A DNA stretch of 64,000 bases, from NCBI GenBank assembly GCA_963702555.1, contig CAVPCW010000006.1, forward strand, positions 310,001 to 374,000. The letters run 5' to 3'. The DNA is from CAMFLJ01 sp963702555 (GTDB lineage: Bacteria > Actinomycetota > Acidimicrobiia > Acidimicrobiales > Acidimicrobilacustridaceae). The first letter of the stretch is position 1, and each line of letters begins with the position of its first letter. The position numbers were made by a program, and so were the translations under genes. The notes under the pieces were generated by a model. The model was not told the origin of the DNA. It searched no databases and saw only the letters and a list, made by a program, of their open reading frames with translations. Of the stretch, positions 23,107 to 32,006 are shown piece after piece.

Positions 23107-24218
23107 TCGTCGTGAAGGTCCTGGCCTTCGCGGTCGGGGTCTGGGTGCTACAGGCGGTGCTGCGCTCGGCGGTGCGCACCGTGGTCGTGCCGCGGGGCGA
23201 GCCGGTGCTGCTCCCTCGGCTGCTGTTCCTGTTCGTGCGGGCGATCTACGGGCCGCTCGCCGCCCGCCACCACGATCCCGAGCGCCGCCACGCGGTGCTC
23301 GCCCGCTTCGCCCCGATGGCCCTGCTGCTGCTGGCGTTCACGTGGGCCGCCGTCGTGATCCTCGCCTTCGTGCCCATGTACTGGGCGGTCAGCGACATCT
23401 CCGTCCCCACCGCGTTCAAGCTCTCCGGCTCGTCGGTCACGACCCTCGGGTTCGCCGCCCCTCCGAACCCGCCGGCCACCGTGCTGGCGGTGGGTGAGGC
23501 ACTGCTCGGCCTCGGCGTGGTGGCGCTGCTCATCGCCTACCTCCCCACCATCTACGGGCACTTCTCCAACCGTGAGGAGCAGGTGCTCAAGTTCGAGGTG
23601 CGCGCCGGCAGCCCGCCCACCCCGACCATGTTCCTCGTGCGCCTGCACACCATCGGCTGGTTCGACCGCCTCGGCATGATGTGGGAGCCGTGGGAGACCT
23701 GGTTCGAGGAGCTGCAGGAGAGCCACACCTCGCAGGCGTCGCTCGCGTTCTTCCGGTCGCAGAACTGGTCGAACTCGTGGGTCGTCACCGCCGGCGCGGT
23801 GCTCGACACGGCGGCGATCTCCGAGGCGGCGATCGACCAGCCGTCGCAGCCCGAGGCGGCGCTGATGATGCGCTCGGGCTTCCTCGCCCTGCGCGACATC
23901 GCTGCGTTCTACGGCCTCCCCGTCGACCACGCCCCCGCTGCCAACGCCCCGATCTCGGTGACCCGGGCGGAGTTCGAGGAGGTGCTCGACGACCTCGAGC
24001 GGGCGGGCCTGCCCATCACCTCCGACCGGGAGAAGGCGTGGCGCGACTTCGCCGGCTGGCGGGTCAACTACGACGAGGCCCTCCTCGCCCTCTGCGCGTT
24101 GGTGCAGGCCCCGACCGCCCGGTGGTCGTCCGACCGGTGCGACCGCTTCCACCGGCCGACCCTGCGCCACCCCCGCAGCTGGCGGGTCGACCCGCTCGAC
24201 GCGCCGCCGTCCTGGTGA
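23103..24218 (+). CDS. Two-TM potassium-channel-like membrane protein
   Basis: Likely ion channel. The 371-residue product has an N-terminal hydrophobic helix, then two helices around residues 72-98 and 125-147 with a pore-like loop FKLSGSSVTTLGFAAPP between them. The filter-like TTLGFA replaces the classic TVGYG, so potassium selectivity is uncertain. The C-terminal 220 residues are soluble, alpha-helical and Trp-rich, and presumably cytoplasmic and regulatory. The GTG at 23103 is the first in-frame start after the promoter and overlaps the stop of a six-codon uORF; a GTG at 23112 is an alternative. Confidence 0.75.
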   Translation: MIVVKVLAFAVGVWVLQAVLRSAVRTVVVPRGEPVLLPRLLFLFVRAIYGPLAARHHDPERRHAVLARFAPMALLLLAFTWAAVVILAFVPMYWAVSDISVPTAFKLSGSSVTTLGFAAPPNPPATVLAVGEALLGLGVVALLIAYLPTIYGHFSNREEQVLKFEVRAGSPPTPTMFLVRLHTIGWFDRLGMMWEPWETWFEELQESHTSQASLAFFRSQNWSNSWVVTAGAVLDTAAISEAAIDQPSQPEAALMMRSGFLALRDIAAFYGLPVDHAPAANAPISVTRAEFEEVLDDLERAGLPITSDREKAWRDFAGWRVNYDEALLALCALVQAPTARWSSDRCDRFHRPTLRHPRSWRVDPLDAPPSW

Positions 24219-24282
24219 GGCTGCCCCTGTCCGTCCGGGTGGCCGTCGAGGTGCCGGCGGCAGTCGGCCTACGGTCGTGGCC

Positions 24283-25093
24283 ATGACCCGCTTCGACACC
24301 GACACCGCCGTCGAGCCGCTCGGCTCGGGCCGCTACCGGGCGCGCATCGACGAGGGCTGGTGGGCCGGTGCCGGGCCCAACGGCGGCTACGTCGGAGCCA
24401 TCCTGCTGCGGGCGCTCGAGCTCGAGGTCGGCGACCCCGCCCGGGCCTGCCGCTCGTTCACGGTGCACTACCTCTCCCGGCCCGATGCCGGCCCGGCCGA
24501 GGTGGAGGTCACCCTGGAGCGCTCCGGGCGCTCGATGACGTCGGTGTCGGCCCGGTTGACCCAGGGCGGTCGGGCGCTCGCCATCGCGGTGGCCGCGATG
24601 TCGACCCCGAGGCCGGGCCCCGAGTTCTGCGACGTCGTGATGCCCGAGGGCCCCGACCCCGAGCATGCCGACGACGGCCCCTTCTCGGGCGACATCCCCC
24701 GCTCGGCGGTGCCGTCCGTGGGCGCCCGCTACGAGTACCGGCGCACCATGGGCCCGGCGCCGTTCTCGGGCGGCGACGAGGCCCTCACCGGTGGGTGGAT
24801 CCGACTGGCCGAGCCCCGTCCGGTCGACGCGTCGGTGCTGGTCGCCTACGTCGACGCCTGGATGCCCGCCATGTTCGGGCGCTTCGGTGGGCCCTGGGGG
24901 ATGACCACGGTCGACCTCACGGTGCACGTCCGCTCGCTGCCGCCCGAGGGCTACGACGACTGGTGCCTCGCTGCGCTTCCGGTCGGTGGTGAGCGCCGAC
25001 GGCTTCTGCGAGGAGGACGGCGAGGTCTGGACCCGTGACGGCCAGCTGCTCGCCCAGTCCCGCCAGCTCGCCGCGCTGATCGCGCTGCGCTGA
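24283..25093 (+). CDS. Double-hotdog acyl-CoA thioesterase (frameshifted near the end)
   Basis: Hydrolyses acyl-CoA esters; TesB/acyl-CoA thioesterase-like family, cytoplasmic. The first hotdog is marked by WWAGAGPNGGYVGAILLRAL (about 27-46) and SFTVHYLSRP, the second by PWGMTTVDLTVHV. After DDWCLA the first frame drifts into Arg/Gly-rich sequence and stops at 25038. From 24974 another frame continues the expected end, RFRSVVSADGFCEEDGEVW through LLAQSRQLAAL, to the stop at 25091-25093. One extra base at 24970-24973 explains this; the repaired protein would be 269 residues. TACGGT lies seven bases before the ATG. Confidence 0.85.
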
Positions 25094-25102
25094 CCCTGTG
25101 AC

Positions 25103-25140
25103 CGGTTCCGATGCCTGAGGGCCTCGGCACCCGGGAACCG
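25103..25140. terminator. Cruciform-like bidirectional terminator
   Basis: Outer arms CGGTTCC (25103-25109) and GGAACCG (25134-25140) enclose an inner imperfect stem, TGCCTGAGG against CCTCGGCA. It fills the space between the thioesterase stop and the stop of the convergent PEBP gene. Its position after 25093 also supports the frameshifted end of the thioesterase over the earlier stop at 25038. Confidence 0.65.
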
Positions 25141-25141
25141 C

Positions 25142-25777
25142 TCAGCCGCGGGTGTAGGTGCCGGTCATCGCCGCGGTGCTGCTCGAGGTCTCGAGGGCGA
25201 GGTCGAGCTGGTCGGCGGTGGAGCTGGCGCTCAGGCCCGACGCCACGGTCAGCGAGTACACCGTGAAATCGTAGGTGTGGGTCTCGCCTGCGGGTGGGCA
25301 GGGCCCGAGCCACGCCGTCTGACCGCTCGAGTTCGGGGCCTCGATGGCGCCGGCCGGGAGGCCCGCCTGGGGGAAGCTCGGAGCCCCGGGCGGGATGCCG
25401 GCCACGACCCAGTGCACGAGGCCGCCGGCGTCCTGGTCGGTGACCACGAGCACCAACTCGACGGTGCCCTCGGGTGCGCCGGAGATGGTCAGCGGCGGGG
25501 AGACCTCCTCGCCGTCGCAGGAGAAGCGCGTCGGGATCTCACCCCCGGCGGTCCACGCCGTCGAGGAGATCGCCAGCCCGGCGCCGGGCACGGCCTGCAC
25601 GGCGCCGGCCGCGGTGGTGCTGGTGGTGGACGCGCCCTTGCGGGGAGGAGCGGTGGCGCCGGGCTTCGGGTCGCGCAGCGTGCGCCCGCTGGTGCCGCAC
25701 CCCGCGACCGCGAAGGCCACCACGGCGACCGCCACCAGGCTCAGCAGGACGGACGACGGTCGGCGGGAGGCACGCAT
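25142..25777 (-). CDS. PEBP-family (YbhB/YbcL-type) lipoprotein
   Basis: Phosphatidylethanolamine-binding-protein fold, biochemical role unknown in bacteria. The 211-residue product has a lipoprotein signal peptide (LLSLVAVAVVAFAVAGC, Cys about 27), a Thr/Ser-rich linker (about 42-60) and the PEBP domain. GGEIPTRFSCDGEEVSPPL, VVTDQDAGGLVHWVVAGIP and PPAGETHTYDFTVYSL are the ligand-site signatures. It is therefore anchored on the outer face of the membrane. TAACCT (25786-25791) is eight bases before the ATG. Confidence 0.9.
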   Translation of the reverse strand: MRASRRPSSVLLSLVAVAVVAFAVAGCGTSGRTLRDPKPGATAPPRKGASTTSTTAAGAVQAVPGAGLAISSTAWTAGGEIPTRFSCDGEEVSPPLTISGAPEGTVELVLVVTDQDAGGLVHWVVAGIPPGAPSFPQAGLPAGAIEAPNSSGQTAWLGPCPPAGETHTYDFTVYSLTVASGLSASSTADQLDLALETSSSTAAMTGTYTRG

Positions 25778-25785
25778 CGGGACCG

Positions 25786-25841
25786 AGGTTACGCAACGAC
25801 CGGACACCTGCGGTGCCGCCCGGGGGAGCGGCCGGTAGGTT
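25786..25841. promoter_or_regulatory. Divergent leaderless promoter pair, PEBP gene and mca
   Basis: TAACCT on the minus strand (25786-25791) ends eight bases before the PEBP ATG. TAGGTT on the plus strand (25836-25841) ends six bases before the mca ATG at 25848. The 44 bases between the hexamers hold no other obvious element. Confidence 0.55.
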
Positions 25842-25847
25842 TCGGAG

Positions 25848-26699
25848 ATGGCTGACCGCTGCCTGCTCTCCGTGCACGCCCATCCCGACGACGAGGCCTC
25901 CAAGGGGGCGCCCACCGTCGCGCTCTACAAGGCGGAGGGCGTGCGGTCGGTGCTGGTCACCTGCACCGGGGGCGAGGAGGGCGACATCCTCAACCCGGCC
26001 ATGGACCGGCCCGAGGTCCGCGCCGACCTCCACGGCGTCCGTCTCCGCGAGCTCGAGGCCGCGGCCGACATCATCGGCTACGACGAGGTCGTCCTCCTCG
26101 GCTACCGCGACTCGGGGATGCCCGGCTCGGAGGCCAACGCCCGGCCCGACGCCTTCGCCAACGCCGACCTCGACGAGGCCGTCGACCGCCTGGTCGAGAT
26201 CATCCGCCGCGAACGCCCCCAGGTGATCCTCACCTACCCCGACGACCAGGACGGCTACCCGCACCCCGACCACCTCCGGGTGCACGACATCAGCCTCCCG
26301 GCCTGGGAGCGGTCCGGTGACGCGTCGTACAAGCCCGAGCTGGGCGAGCCGTTCACGCCGCTGAAGCTCTACTACTCGGTCTGGTCGCGGGCCCGGGTGC
26401 AGGCCACCCACGACAAGTACGTCGAGCTCGGGCTCGAGTCGCCGTACTCGCCCGAGTGGTTCGAGCGGCCGAGCCACGACCACCGCATCACCACCGCGAT
26501 CGACATCAGCGACACCTACGAGGTCCGGGGCGAGGCCCTGAAGGCCCATGCCACCCAGGTCGACCCCACGTCGCCGTTCTGGTTCGGCCTGCCGCCGGAG
26601 ATCGCCCGAACGATCCACCCCTACGAGGAGTTCATCCTCGCCTTCAGCCGGGTCGACACCGAACTGCCCGAGACCGATCTGTTCGCCGGGATCGACTGA
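25848..26699 (+). CDS. mca: Mycothiol S-conjugate amidase (LmbE family)
   Basis: Zinc amidase that cleaves mycothiol conjugates of toxins so the mercapturic acid can be exported. The 283-residue product begins with the LmbE zinc motif HAHPDDEASKG (residues 10-20), followed by VTCTGGEEGDILNP (about 38) and YPDDQDGYPHPDHLRVHD (about 126) with the third zinc His. The C-terminal half (KLYYSVWSRARVQ, PEWFERPSHDHRITT) favours Mca over the deacetylase MshB, a close relative that remains possible. Its presence implies mycothiol metabolism and supports an actinobacterial host. Confidence 0.88.
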   Translation: MADRCLLSVHAHPDDEASKGAPTVALYKAEGVRSVLVTCTGGEEGDILNPAMDRPEVRADLHGVRLRELEAAADIIGYDEVVLLGYRDSGMPGSEANARPDAFANADLDEAVDRLVEIIRRERPQVILTYPDDQDGYPHPDHLRVHDISLPAWERSGDASYKPELGEPFTPLKLYYSVWSRARVQATHDKYVELGLESPYSPEWFERPSHDHRITTAIDISDTYEVRGEALKAHATQVDPTSPFWFGLPPEIARTIHPYEEFILAFSRVDTELPETDLFAGID

Positions 26700-26707
26700 G
26701 CCCACCG

Positions 26708-27907
26708 GTGAGCGATCCCTCGTTGCCGCCCGGGTCGGAGCCGACCCTCCCCGACGCGACCCTGCCCGGCGGTCCGGCCCCGCGGCCGCTCGCTCCCGAC
26801 GCGCCGACGTGGTCCGACGGCCCGCCGACCCTCGCCGGCGCTCCGGCCGCGGGTGCCGACCCCACCTCGATCTACCCGGCCGCGCCCCCCACGGCACCAC
26901 CGGTCGCACCCCCGCCCCTACCACCCGTCGGTGGCACAGGCGTTGGTGGGCCGCCCACTCCGACCGCTCGGGTCCGCCCCGCCCGGCGCGGGGGTCACGG
27001 CCGCACGATCATCGGCGTGATCCTCCTCTTCGTCGCCGGCCTGTCGGCCACCGGCACCGTCGCCGCGGCGTGGACCCGCACCCAGATCCGGGATCAGGAC
27101 ACCTGGGAGGCGACATCCGAGGCGCTGGTGAAGGACCCGGTCGTCCAACAGGCCGTCGCCGACCAGCTGGCCGCCACCGTGATCGACGTGTCCGGCGCCG
27201 ACGACGTGATCCAGGGGCTCCTCCCGGGCCCGCTGGGCGGGCTGGCCGGCCCGGTCACCGACAAGGCCACCGAGCTGGTGGGCGCTGCCGCGCTCCAGCT
27301 GGTGCGCACCGACGCCTTCGTGAGCGCCTGGAAGGCCGCCGTGCGCAGCTCCCACGAGGAGCTGCTCGCCGCGCTCGATGGCACCGGCCGGTTCACCGAC
27401 ATCACCTCCGGCGGGATCGAGCTCGACCTCGGGTCCACCCTCGAGCAGTTCCGCCTGCTCCTCGACGACAAGGGCCTGACCTTCCTCGACGGCGTCGACC
27501 TCTCGGGGATCGACGTCAGCTACCTGCTCATCGACGCCCCCGGCATCGAGCGCCTGAGCGAGCTGCTCGACCTGCTCGACGGCCTCGTCGTCGTGCTCCC
27601 GATCGTCGGTGCGGTCGCCGCGGTGGTCGGCCTCGTCGTCGCCCGCCGCCGCTCGTGGGCCCTCGCCGCGGGCGGTGTCGGCGTCCTGGCCGGTGTCGGC
27701 CTGGTGTGGCTCGTCGCCCAGGTCGGCCGCGACCGTGCCGCCGACGAGTTCACCGGGGGCATCCTCGGGCCGGTCGCCGTCGACGCGGTCGCCGACCACA
27801 TCGTGGCGAGCCTCGGCTCGATGCTGCTCGTGGTGGCGCTCGTGGGTCTGGCGGTGGCCGTCGTCGGCACCGTGGCTGCCCTCGCGTCGGAGCGGCGCGC
27901 GACCTGA
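26708..27907 (+). CDS. Membrane protein with proline-rich cytoplasmic N-terminus
   Basis: Not recognised as a named family. The 399-residue product has a Pro/Ala-rich disordered N-terminus (about 1-90), a first membrane helix (about 100-120), an extracytoplasmic domain of about 170 residues with WEATSEALVKDPVVQQAVADQLA, then three C-terminal helices separated by short loops (about 297-317, 320-340 and 375-395). The layout resembles actinobacterial membrane proteins of unknown function that carry a two-helix repeat domain. The GTG is eight bases after the mca stop, so it is probably cotranscribed with mca. Confidence 0.7.
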   Translation: MSDPSLPPGSEPTLPDATLPGGPAPRPLAPDAPTWSDGPPTLAGAPAAGADPTSIYPAAPPTAPPVAPPPLPPVGGTGVGGPPTPTARVRPARRGGHGRTIIGVILLFVAGLSATGTVAAAWTRTQIRDQDTWEATSEALVKDPVVQQAVADQLAATVIDVSGADDVIQGLLPGPLGGLAGPVTDKATELVGAAALQLVRTDAFVSAWKAAVRSSHEELLAALDGTGRFTDITSGGIELDLGSTLEQFRLLLDDKGLTFLDGVDLSGIDVSYLLIDAPGIERLSELLDLLDGLVVVLPIVGAVAAVVGLVVARRRSWALAAGGVGVLAGVGLVWLVAQVGRDRAADEFTGGILGPVAVDAVADHIVASLGSMLLVVALVGLAVAVVGTVAALASERRAT

Positions 27908-27957
27908 GCCGGAGGCCTGCCCGACCGTCCTCTTCCGAGGCGCAGCCGGTGACCCGG

Positions 27958-28809
27958 TCAGCCGGGGACGCAGGTGTTGCGCAGGGTGCCGATGCCCTCG
28001 ATGGCGGTGACCAGCTCGTCGCCCACCGAAAGCCCGATCGGGGGCGTGCGCCCGAAGCCGACCCCGCCCGGGGTGCCGGTGAAGATGAGGTCGCCGGGGC
28101 TGAGTGTCAGGAAGGTCGAGGCGTAGGCCACGAGGGTGGGCGGGTCGAAGATGAGCTCGCTGGTGCGGCCCCGCTGCATCACCTCACCCGACACCGTGGT
28201 GGTGACCTCGAGGTCGGGCGTGGGGCCGTGCTCGTCGACGGTCACGAGCCAGGGCCCGATCGGGCTCGACCGCTCCCACACCTTTCCCTGGAGGAACTGC
28301 GACGTGCGGTTCTGCCAGTCGCGCGCCGAGATGTCGTTGCCGACGGTGAACCCGGCGATCGCCGCCGCGGCCTCCTCGGGCCCGGCCCGGCGCACCGTCG
28401 AGCCGACGACGATCACCAGCTCCACCTCCCAGTCGAGCAGCTCGACCTCCGGCGGGACCTCGAGGTCCTCGGTCGGGCCGAGCAGCGTGTCGGCCCACTT
28501 GTTGAACAGCGTCGGGTGGTCGGGCTCGGCGTGGCCCATCTCGGCGATGTGGTTGCGGTAGTTCAACCCGACGCAGAGGACCTTCCCCGGGTTGGTGACG
28601 ACGGGCGCCAGCTCGAGGCGGGTGAGCGGGATGGGCGCGCCGGCCTCGGCGCACACGCCCGACGACACCGCCTCGACGGGGGTGAGCTCGGCGGCCTCGG
28701 CGGCGGCCAGCACGGCACCGACGTCGGGGCAGGCGAGCGGCGTGACCTCGGCGCCGCGCACCACACCGGCCCGGGTGCCGTCGTCGGTGCGGTAGGTGAT
28801 CAGTCGCAC
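27958..28809 (-). CDS. Fumarylacetoacetate hydrolase (FAH) family protein
   Basis: Metal-dependent C-C hydrolase, isomerase or decarboxylase in catabolism of aromatic or dicarbonyl compounds; exact reaction unknown. The 283-residue product has the family core: KVLCVGLNYRNHIAEMG (about 85), the metal-binding DWEVELVIVVG (about 130) and NDISARDWQNR (about 162), then a Gly-rich end LIFTGTPGGVGFGRTPP. AGGAGG lies seven bases before the GTG, so this gene is leadered. It stands alone between convergent and codirectional unrelated genes. Confidence 0.9.
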   Translation of the reverse strand: MRLITYRTDDGTRAGVVRGAEVTPLACPDVGAVLAAAEAAELTPVEAVSSGVCAEAGAPIPLTRLELAPVVTNPGKVLCVGLNYRNHIAEMGHAEPDHPTLFNKWADTLLGPTEDLEVPPEVELLDWEVELVIVVGSTVRRAGPEEAAAAIAGFTVGNDISARDWQNRTSQFLQGKVWERSSPIGPWLVTVDEHGPTPDLEVTTTVSGEVMQRGRTSELIFDPPTLVAYASTFLTLSPGDLIFTGTPGGVGFGRTPPIGLSVGDELVTAIEGIGTLRNTCVPG

Positions 28810-28894
28810 GGTCACGCCTCCTGTCGCTCGTCGCCATCCTGGCACCGGCCCGGGGGCGCCGGTGACGACGTGGTCGGGCCGACGGTCGAGGGGG

Positions 28895-29392
28895 TCAGGC
28901 GCCAGGACGGAGCGCGACCCGGACGACGAGGTCGGGCTGGTCGGCCAGGCCCGTGGTGGTCGTCTCGAGGGCGTAGTCGCCGACGGCGCTCAACCCGAGC
29001 ACGACCGACTCGCCGGGCAGGAGGTCGCCGGTGTCGAGCCAGACCGGGGCGTCGTCGAGCGAGGCCCCGGGAACCGCCTGGCGGGTGATGAGCACCCGCT
29101 GCGTGCCGGTCGCCTCGTTCCGGAGCTCGACGACCGAGCCGGGCAGCACGTTCCAGTCGACCTCGGCGCCCGTCTCGTCCTCGACGATCTCGGCGCCGTC
29201 ACGCTCACCCGGCTCCGCCGTCATGCCGCTGTCGCCCACGGTCACGACGAGGCGGGGCTCGAAGTTCACCGAGGCCACCGGGGGCTGGGCGTCGGACTGG
29301 GGCTCGCACGCGGTGGCCATGCCGGTGCCGGCCACCAGGGCCACCCCCGCCACGAGGGCCTTCCACCGAGGGATCGTCCTGCCTCCGAGCAT
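28895..29392 (-). CDS. Hypothetical lipoprotein, beta-rich
   Basis: Not recognised. The 165-residue product has a lipoprotein signal (WKALVAGVALVAGTGMATAC, Cys about 29) and a mature domain rich in Val, Asp and Gly. Segments such as NVLPGSVVELRNEATGTQRVLI and ESVVLGLSAVGDYALETTT recall cupredoxin-like beta-sandwiches, but the His and Cys copper ligands are absent. The start at 29392 gives the best signal peptide; an upstream ATG at 29437 is in frame. Confidence 0.6.
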   Translation of the reverse strand: MLGGRTIPRWKALVAGVALVAGTGMATACEPQSDAQPPVASVNFEPRLVVTVGDSGMTAEPGERDGAEIVEDETGAEVDWNVLPGSVVELRNEATGTQRVLITRQAVPGASLDDAPVWLDTGDLLPGESVVLGLSAVGDYALETTTTGLADQPDLVVRVALRPGA

Positions 29393-29530
29393 CGTCGGAG
29401 TCTGGCACGCGTCGACCCCGGCCCCGTGGCTCCTCACCGGTAGGGTGCCGCCCGTCGACGGCCGCCCGCCGGCGGCGCGATGACGTGATCATCGAAGGGC
29501 ACGATCCACCGACGACGGACGGAGCTTCGG

Positions 29531-30412
29531 GTGCAGCAGTGGGGAGCCGAGCGGATCGAGGAGCTGACGGCGCTGGTCGCGGTCGCCGCGCCCGACGACG
29601 ACCTCACCGCCGACGAGCTGCTCACCGCCCTCTACGACCAGCCAGGCGTCGTGCTCGGTGCCGACGACGCCTCGGGTGTCGTCGCGGTCGGCGTGGGCCG
29701 CGATGCTGCAGGTGCTCTGGTGGCGTCACTGCGGCTGGTGGCCGTGCACCCCGACCGGCGTCGCTCGGGGGTGGGCGACACGCTGCTCGGCGCGGCCGAG
29801 GCCTGGTCCACCGACCGCGGCGCCGAGCGCATCGAGCTGGGCGGGCTGCTCGCCTTCCCGCTGTGGCCGGGGGTCGACCCCGCCGGTGGGCTGGTCGACC
29901 TCGCTGTGCGCCGGGGGTACGTCGACCGTGGCGCGGTCCGGGCCTTCGCTGTGCCCTCGACCTTCCGCTCGTCGCCGCCCGAGGGCGTGGTGGTGCGCCG
30001 TGCGGTGCGCGACGACGACGTCACCGCGGTGACCCTCGCCGTCGCCTCCAACTGGCCTCGTCGTTCGGACGAGGTCGCCCGGGCGCTCGACCACGGCACC
30101 TGCCACGTCGCCGTGGCCACGACCCCGGCCGATCCCGACGGCCGCCGGGGCGAGGTCCTCGGCATCGGGTGCCACTCGGTCACCCGGGCCACCTGGGTCG
30201 GCCCGCTCGTCGTCCACCCCGACGCCCGCCGGCGGGGGGTGGGCCATGCCCTGCTCGGGCAGATCTGCCGAGACCTGATGATCGCCGAGTTCCCACACGC
30301 CGAGGTCCACGGCATCACCGACGGCGACAGCGCCGCGGAGGCGTTCCTGGTGGCGGCGGGCGCGGATCAGGCCCGCTCGTACCGCATCCTGGCCCGGCCC
30401 CTCGGGGCCTGA
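29531..30412 (+). CDS. Tandem GNAT acetyltransferase
   Basis: Two GNAT domains in one 293-residue chain, as in mycothiol synthase MshD, but this one is not clearly MshD. The first acetyl-CoA loop is VAVHPDRRRSGVGDTLL (about 70-86), the second LVVHPDARRRGVGHALL (about 229-245). Both P-loops look intact, so either half may be active. MshD is about 300 residues with the same tandem form, and mca lies 4 kb upstream, so mycothiol synthase is a reasonable candidate to test. The GTG follows GGAG by seven bases. Confidence 0.78.
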   Translation: MQQWGAERIEELTALVAVAAPDDDLTADELLTALYDQPGVVLGADDASGVVAVGVGRDAAGALVASLRLVAVHPDRRRSGVGDTLLGAAEAWSTDRGAERIELGGLLAFPLWPGVDPAGGLVDLAVRRGYVDRGAVRAFAVPSTFRSSPPEGVVVRRAVRDDDVTAVTLAVASNWPRRSDEVARALDHGTCHVAVATTPADPDGRRGEVLGIGCHSVTRATWVGPLVVHPDARRRGVGHALLGQICRDLMIAEFPHAEVHGITDGDSAAEAFLVAAGADQARSYRILARPLGA

Positions 30413-30425
30413 CCGGTCGCCTGGC

Positions 30426-31262
30426 TCAGGCGCCGGCGCGCTGGAGCTGGCGCAGCTCCCGGTAGCCGATGAGGGTGACCCCGGAGCGCTCGAGCATCGC
30501 CCGCGTCTGCGAGTCGTGGCACACGAGGTGAAGGTCGTCGACCCGGGCCGCCCAGTCGGGGGTGAGGGCCCGCAGCTCCGGCGTGTCGGCCGCAGGGTGG
30601 ACGTAGAGCTCGGTGACCCCGGGGCGCAGGTCGAAGAGGGTCTTCTCGATGGCCCGACGGCTGCCGACGCCGTTGACGTAGACGAAGTGGTCGGGGAAGA
30701 CCACACCTTCCTCGGCGGCGAGCCGGCGGAACGGGAAGCCGATGGCGCGCTCGGTGGAGGGGCCCGAGAGGCGGACCGGGAGCCCGAACTCGACAGCCAT
30801 GTCGAGGTAGATGTCGAAGAACTCGGGCCGCAGTTGCAGCGCGCCCATGTGCGAGTCGAGGTGGCTGACGTCGAAGCCCCACAGGATGGCCCGCTCGATC
30901 TGGGCCCGGCACTCGCGACGGGCCTCGTCGAGGTCGGCGTGGTCCCACAGGTCGTCGACGGTGCGCGGGAAGCCACCGTCGCCGTCGAGCAGCGAGGGGG
31001 CGTGGGTGATGGGCCCCCACCGGTAGCGCTCGAGCTCGGCGTTGAGGGTGAGGTGCACGCCGATGTCCTCGCCCATGTAGCTGGCGGTGGCCTCGCGGGC
31101 CCACGGGCACGGCACCATCAGCGTGGCGCTGGTGGCCACCCCCTGGCGGAGGGCCTCGTAGGTGCCGGCGTTGGACGCATGGGACAGCCCGAGGTCGTCG
31201 CAGTTGAGGATGACCAACCGGGCGTCGGGAGCGTGGCCCAGGCGTTCGGCGAGCGTCGTCAC
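30426..31262 (-). CDS. ChbG/YdjC-family carbohydrate deacetylase
   Basis: Removes an acetyl group from a sugar such as an oligosaccharide of N-acetylglucosamine. The 278-residue product has the metal site residues in NCDDLGLSHASN (about 19-30), DIGVHLTLNAE (about 66-76) and SHLDSHMGALQ (about 130), and the C-terminal VHPA motif. There is no signal peptide. TACGGT (31270-31275) lies seven bases before the GTG, within the gap after the SNase gene, which suggests a separate leaderless transcript. Confidence 0.85.
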   Translation of the reverse strand: MTTLAERLGHAPDARLVILNCDDLGLSHASNAGTYEALRQGVATSATLMVPCPWAREATASYMGEDIGVHLTLNAELERYRWGPITHAPSLLDGDGGFPRTVDDLWDHADLDEARRECRAQIERAILWGFDVSHLDSHMGALQLRPEFFDIYLDMAVEFGLPVRLSGPSTERAIGFPFRRLAAEEGVVFPDHFVYVNGVGSRRAIEKTLFDLRPGVTELYVHPAADTPELRALTPDWAARVDDLHLVCHDSQTRAMLERSGVTLIGYRELRQLQRAGA

Positions 31263-31298
31263 GGCCGGAACCGTACCGCCCGAGGGCCACGATGCGGC

Positions 31299-31898
31299 TC
31301 ACGCCGGGCGCCCGGGGCCCCCGCAGGCCTGCCACAGGCCCCGCTGCTCGCGCCGGGCCTCGGCCACCGCCCCCTGGAAGTCGGCGGTGTGGGCGACGTT
31401 GGGCGGGTAGGTCAGCAGGTCGGCGTAGCCGCCCCGGGCCAGCTCCAGGTTCACGAACAGGCCGTCGTCCACCCGGTACACGTAGGCGAGCAACCGGTCG
31501 TAGCGGTCGCGTTCCTCGACGTCTCGCACGAGCTTCACCTCGGTGCCGCGTGGCAGGAGCTCGGCGGTGTGGGCGCTGGCCTCCGCACCGAAGCACTGCA
31601 CCGGCTTGCGGGGGTCCTTCGTCTCGGGGGTGTCGATGCCGATCAGGCGCACCTTCTCGTCGGCGCCGTGCAGGCGCACCACGATCGTGTCGCCGTCGAT
31701 GACCTCACGGACGACCGGCGCACCCGTCCCGGGGACCCAGTCGGGATCGGGAGACGCGTCCCAGCTCATCGAGTGGAGCATCAACAGGGCGAACCACCCG
31801 AGGCCGACCACGAGGACGAGTCCGGCGAGGCCGGCGACGGAGAGCCCGCCGATCAACAGGCGGCGTTCGCCGCGGGTCAGCGGGTGAGAGGTGGACAT
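31299..31898 (-). CDS. Membrane-anchored thermonuclease (SNase) family protein
   Basis: Staphylococcal-nuclease-like endonuclease. The 199-residue product has an uncleaved N-terminal membrane helix (about 14-42), then the SNase fold: REVIDGDTIVVRL (about 64-76), RLIGIDTPETKD (about 84-95) and EERDRYDRLLAYVY (about 128-141) with the catalytic Arg/Glu/Arg set. It would act outside the membrane on DNA or RNA. AGGAG lies nine bases before the ATG, and a hairpin-containing leader precedes it. Confidence 0.9.
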   Translation of the reverse strand: MSTSHPLTRGERRLLIGGLSVAGLAGLVLVVGLGWFALLMLHSMSWDASPDPDWVPGTGAPVVREVIDGDTIVVRLHGADEKVRLIGIDTPETKDPRKPVQCFGAEASAHTAELLPRGTEVKLVRDVEERDRYDRLLAYVYRVDDGLFVNLELARGGYADLLTYPPNVAHTADFQGAVAEARREQRGLWQACGGPGRPA

Positions 31899-31919
31899 CT
31901 GCGTCTGCTCCTGGTGAGG

Positions 31920-31985
31920 CCATCGGTGGGCCGCCTGAGGGCGGCGAGGCGATGGCTGCCGGAGCAGCGAGACGGACGCACCCTA
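31920..31985 (-). promoter_or_regulatory. Promoter and structured leader of the SNase gene
   Basis: TAGGGT on the minus strand (31980-31985) would start a leader of about 75 bases. In it CCATCG/CGATGG (31920-31925, 31950-31955) encloses a 4x4 internal loop and a second stem GCCGCC/GGCGGC around TGAG, a symmetric hairpin placed about 20 bases before the start. It could attenuate translation or transcription. Confidence 0.45.
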
Positions 31986-32006
31986 GCCAGGGGGTGCGAC
32001 AGCGCG

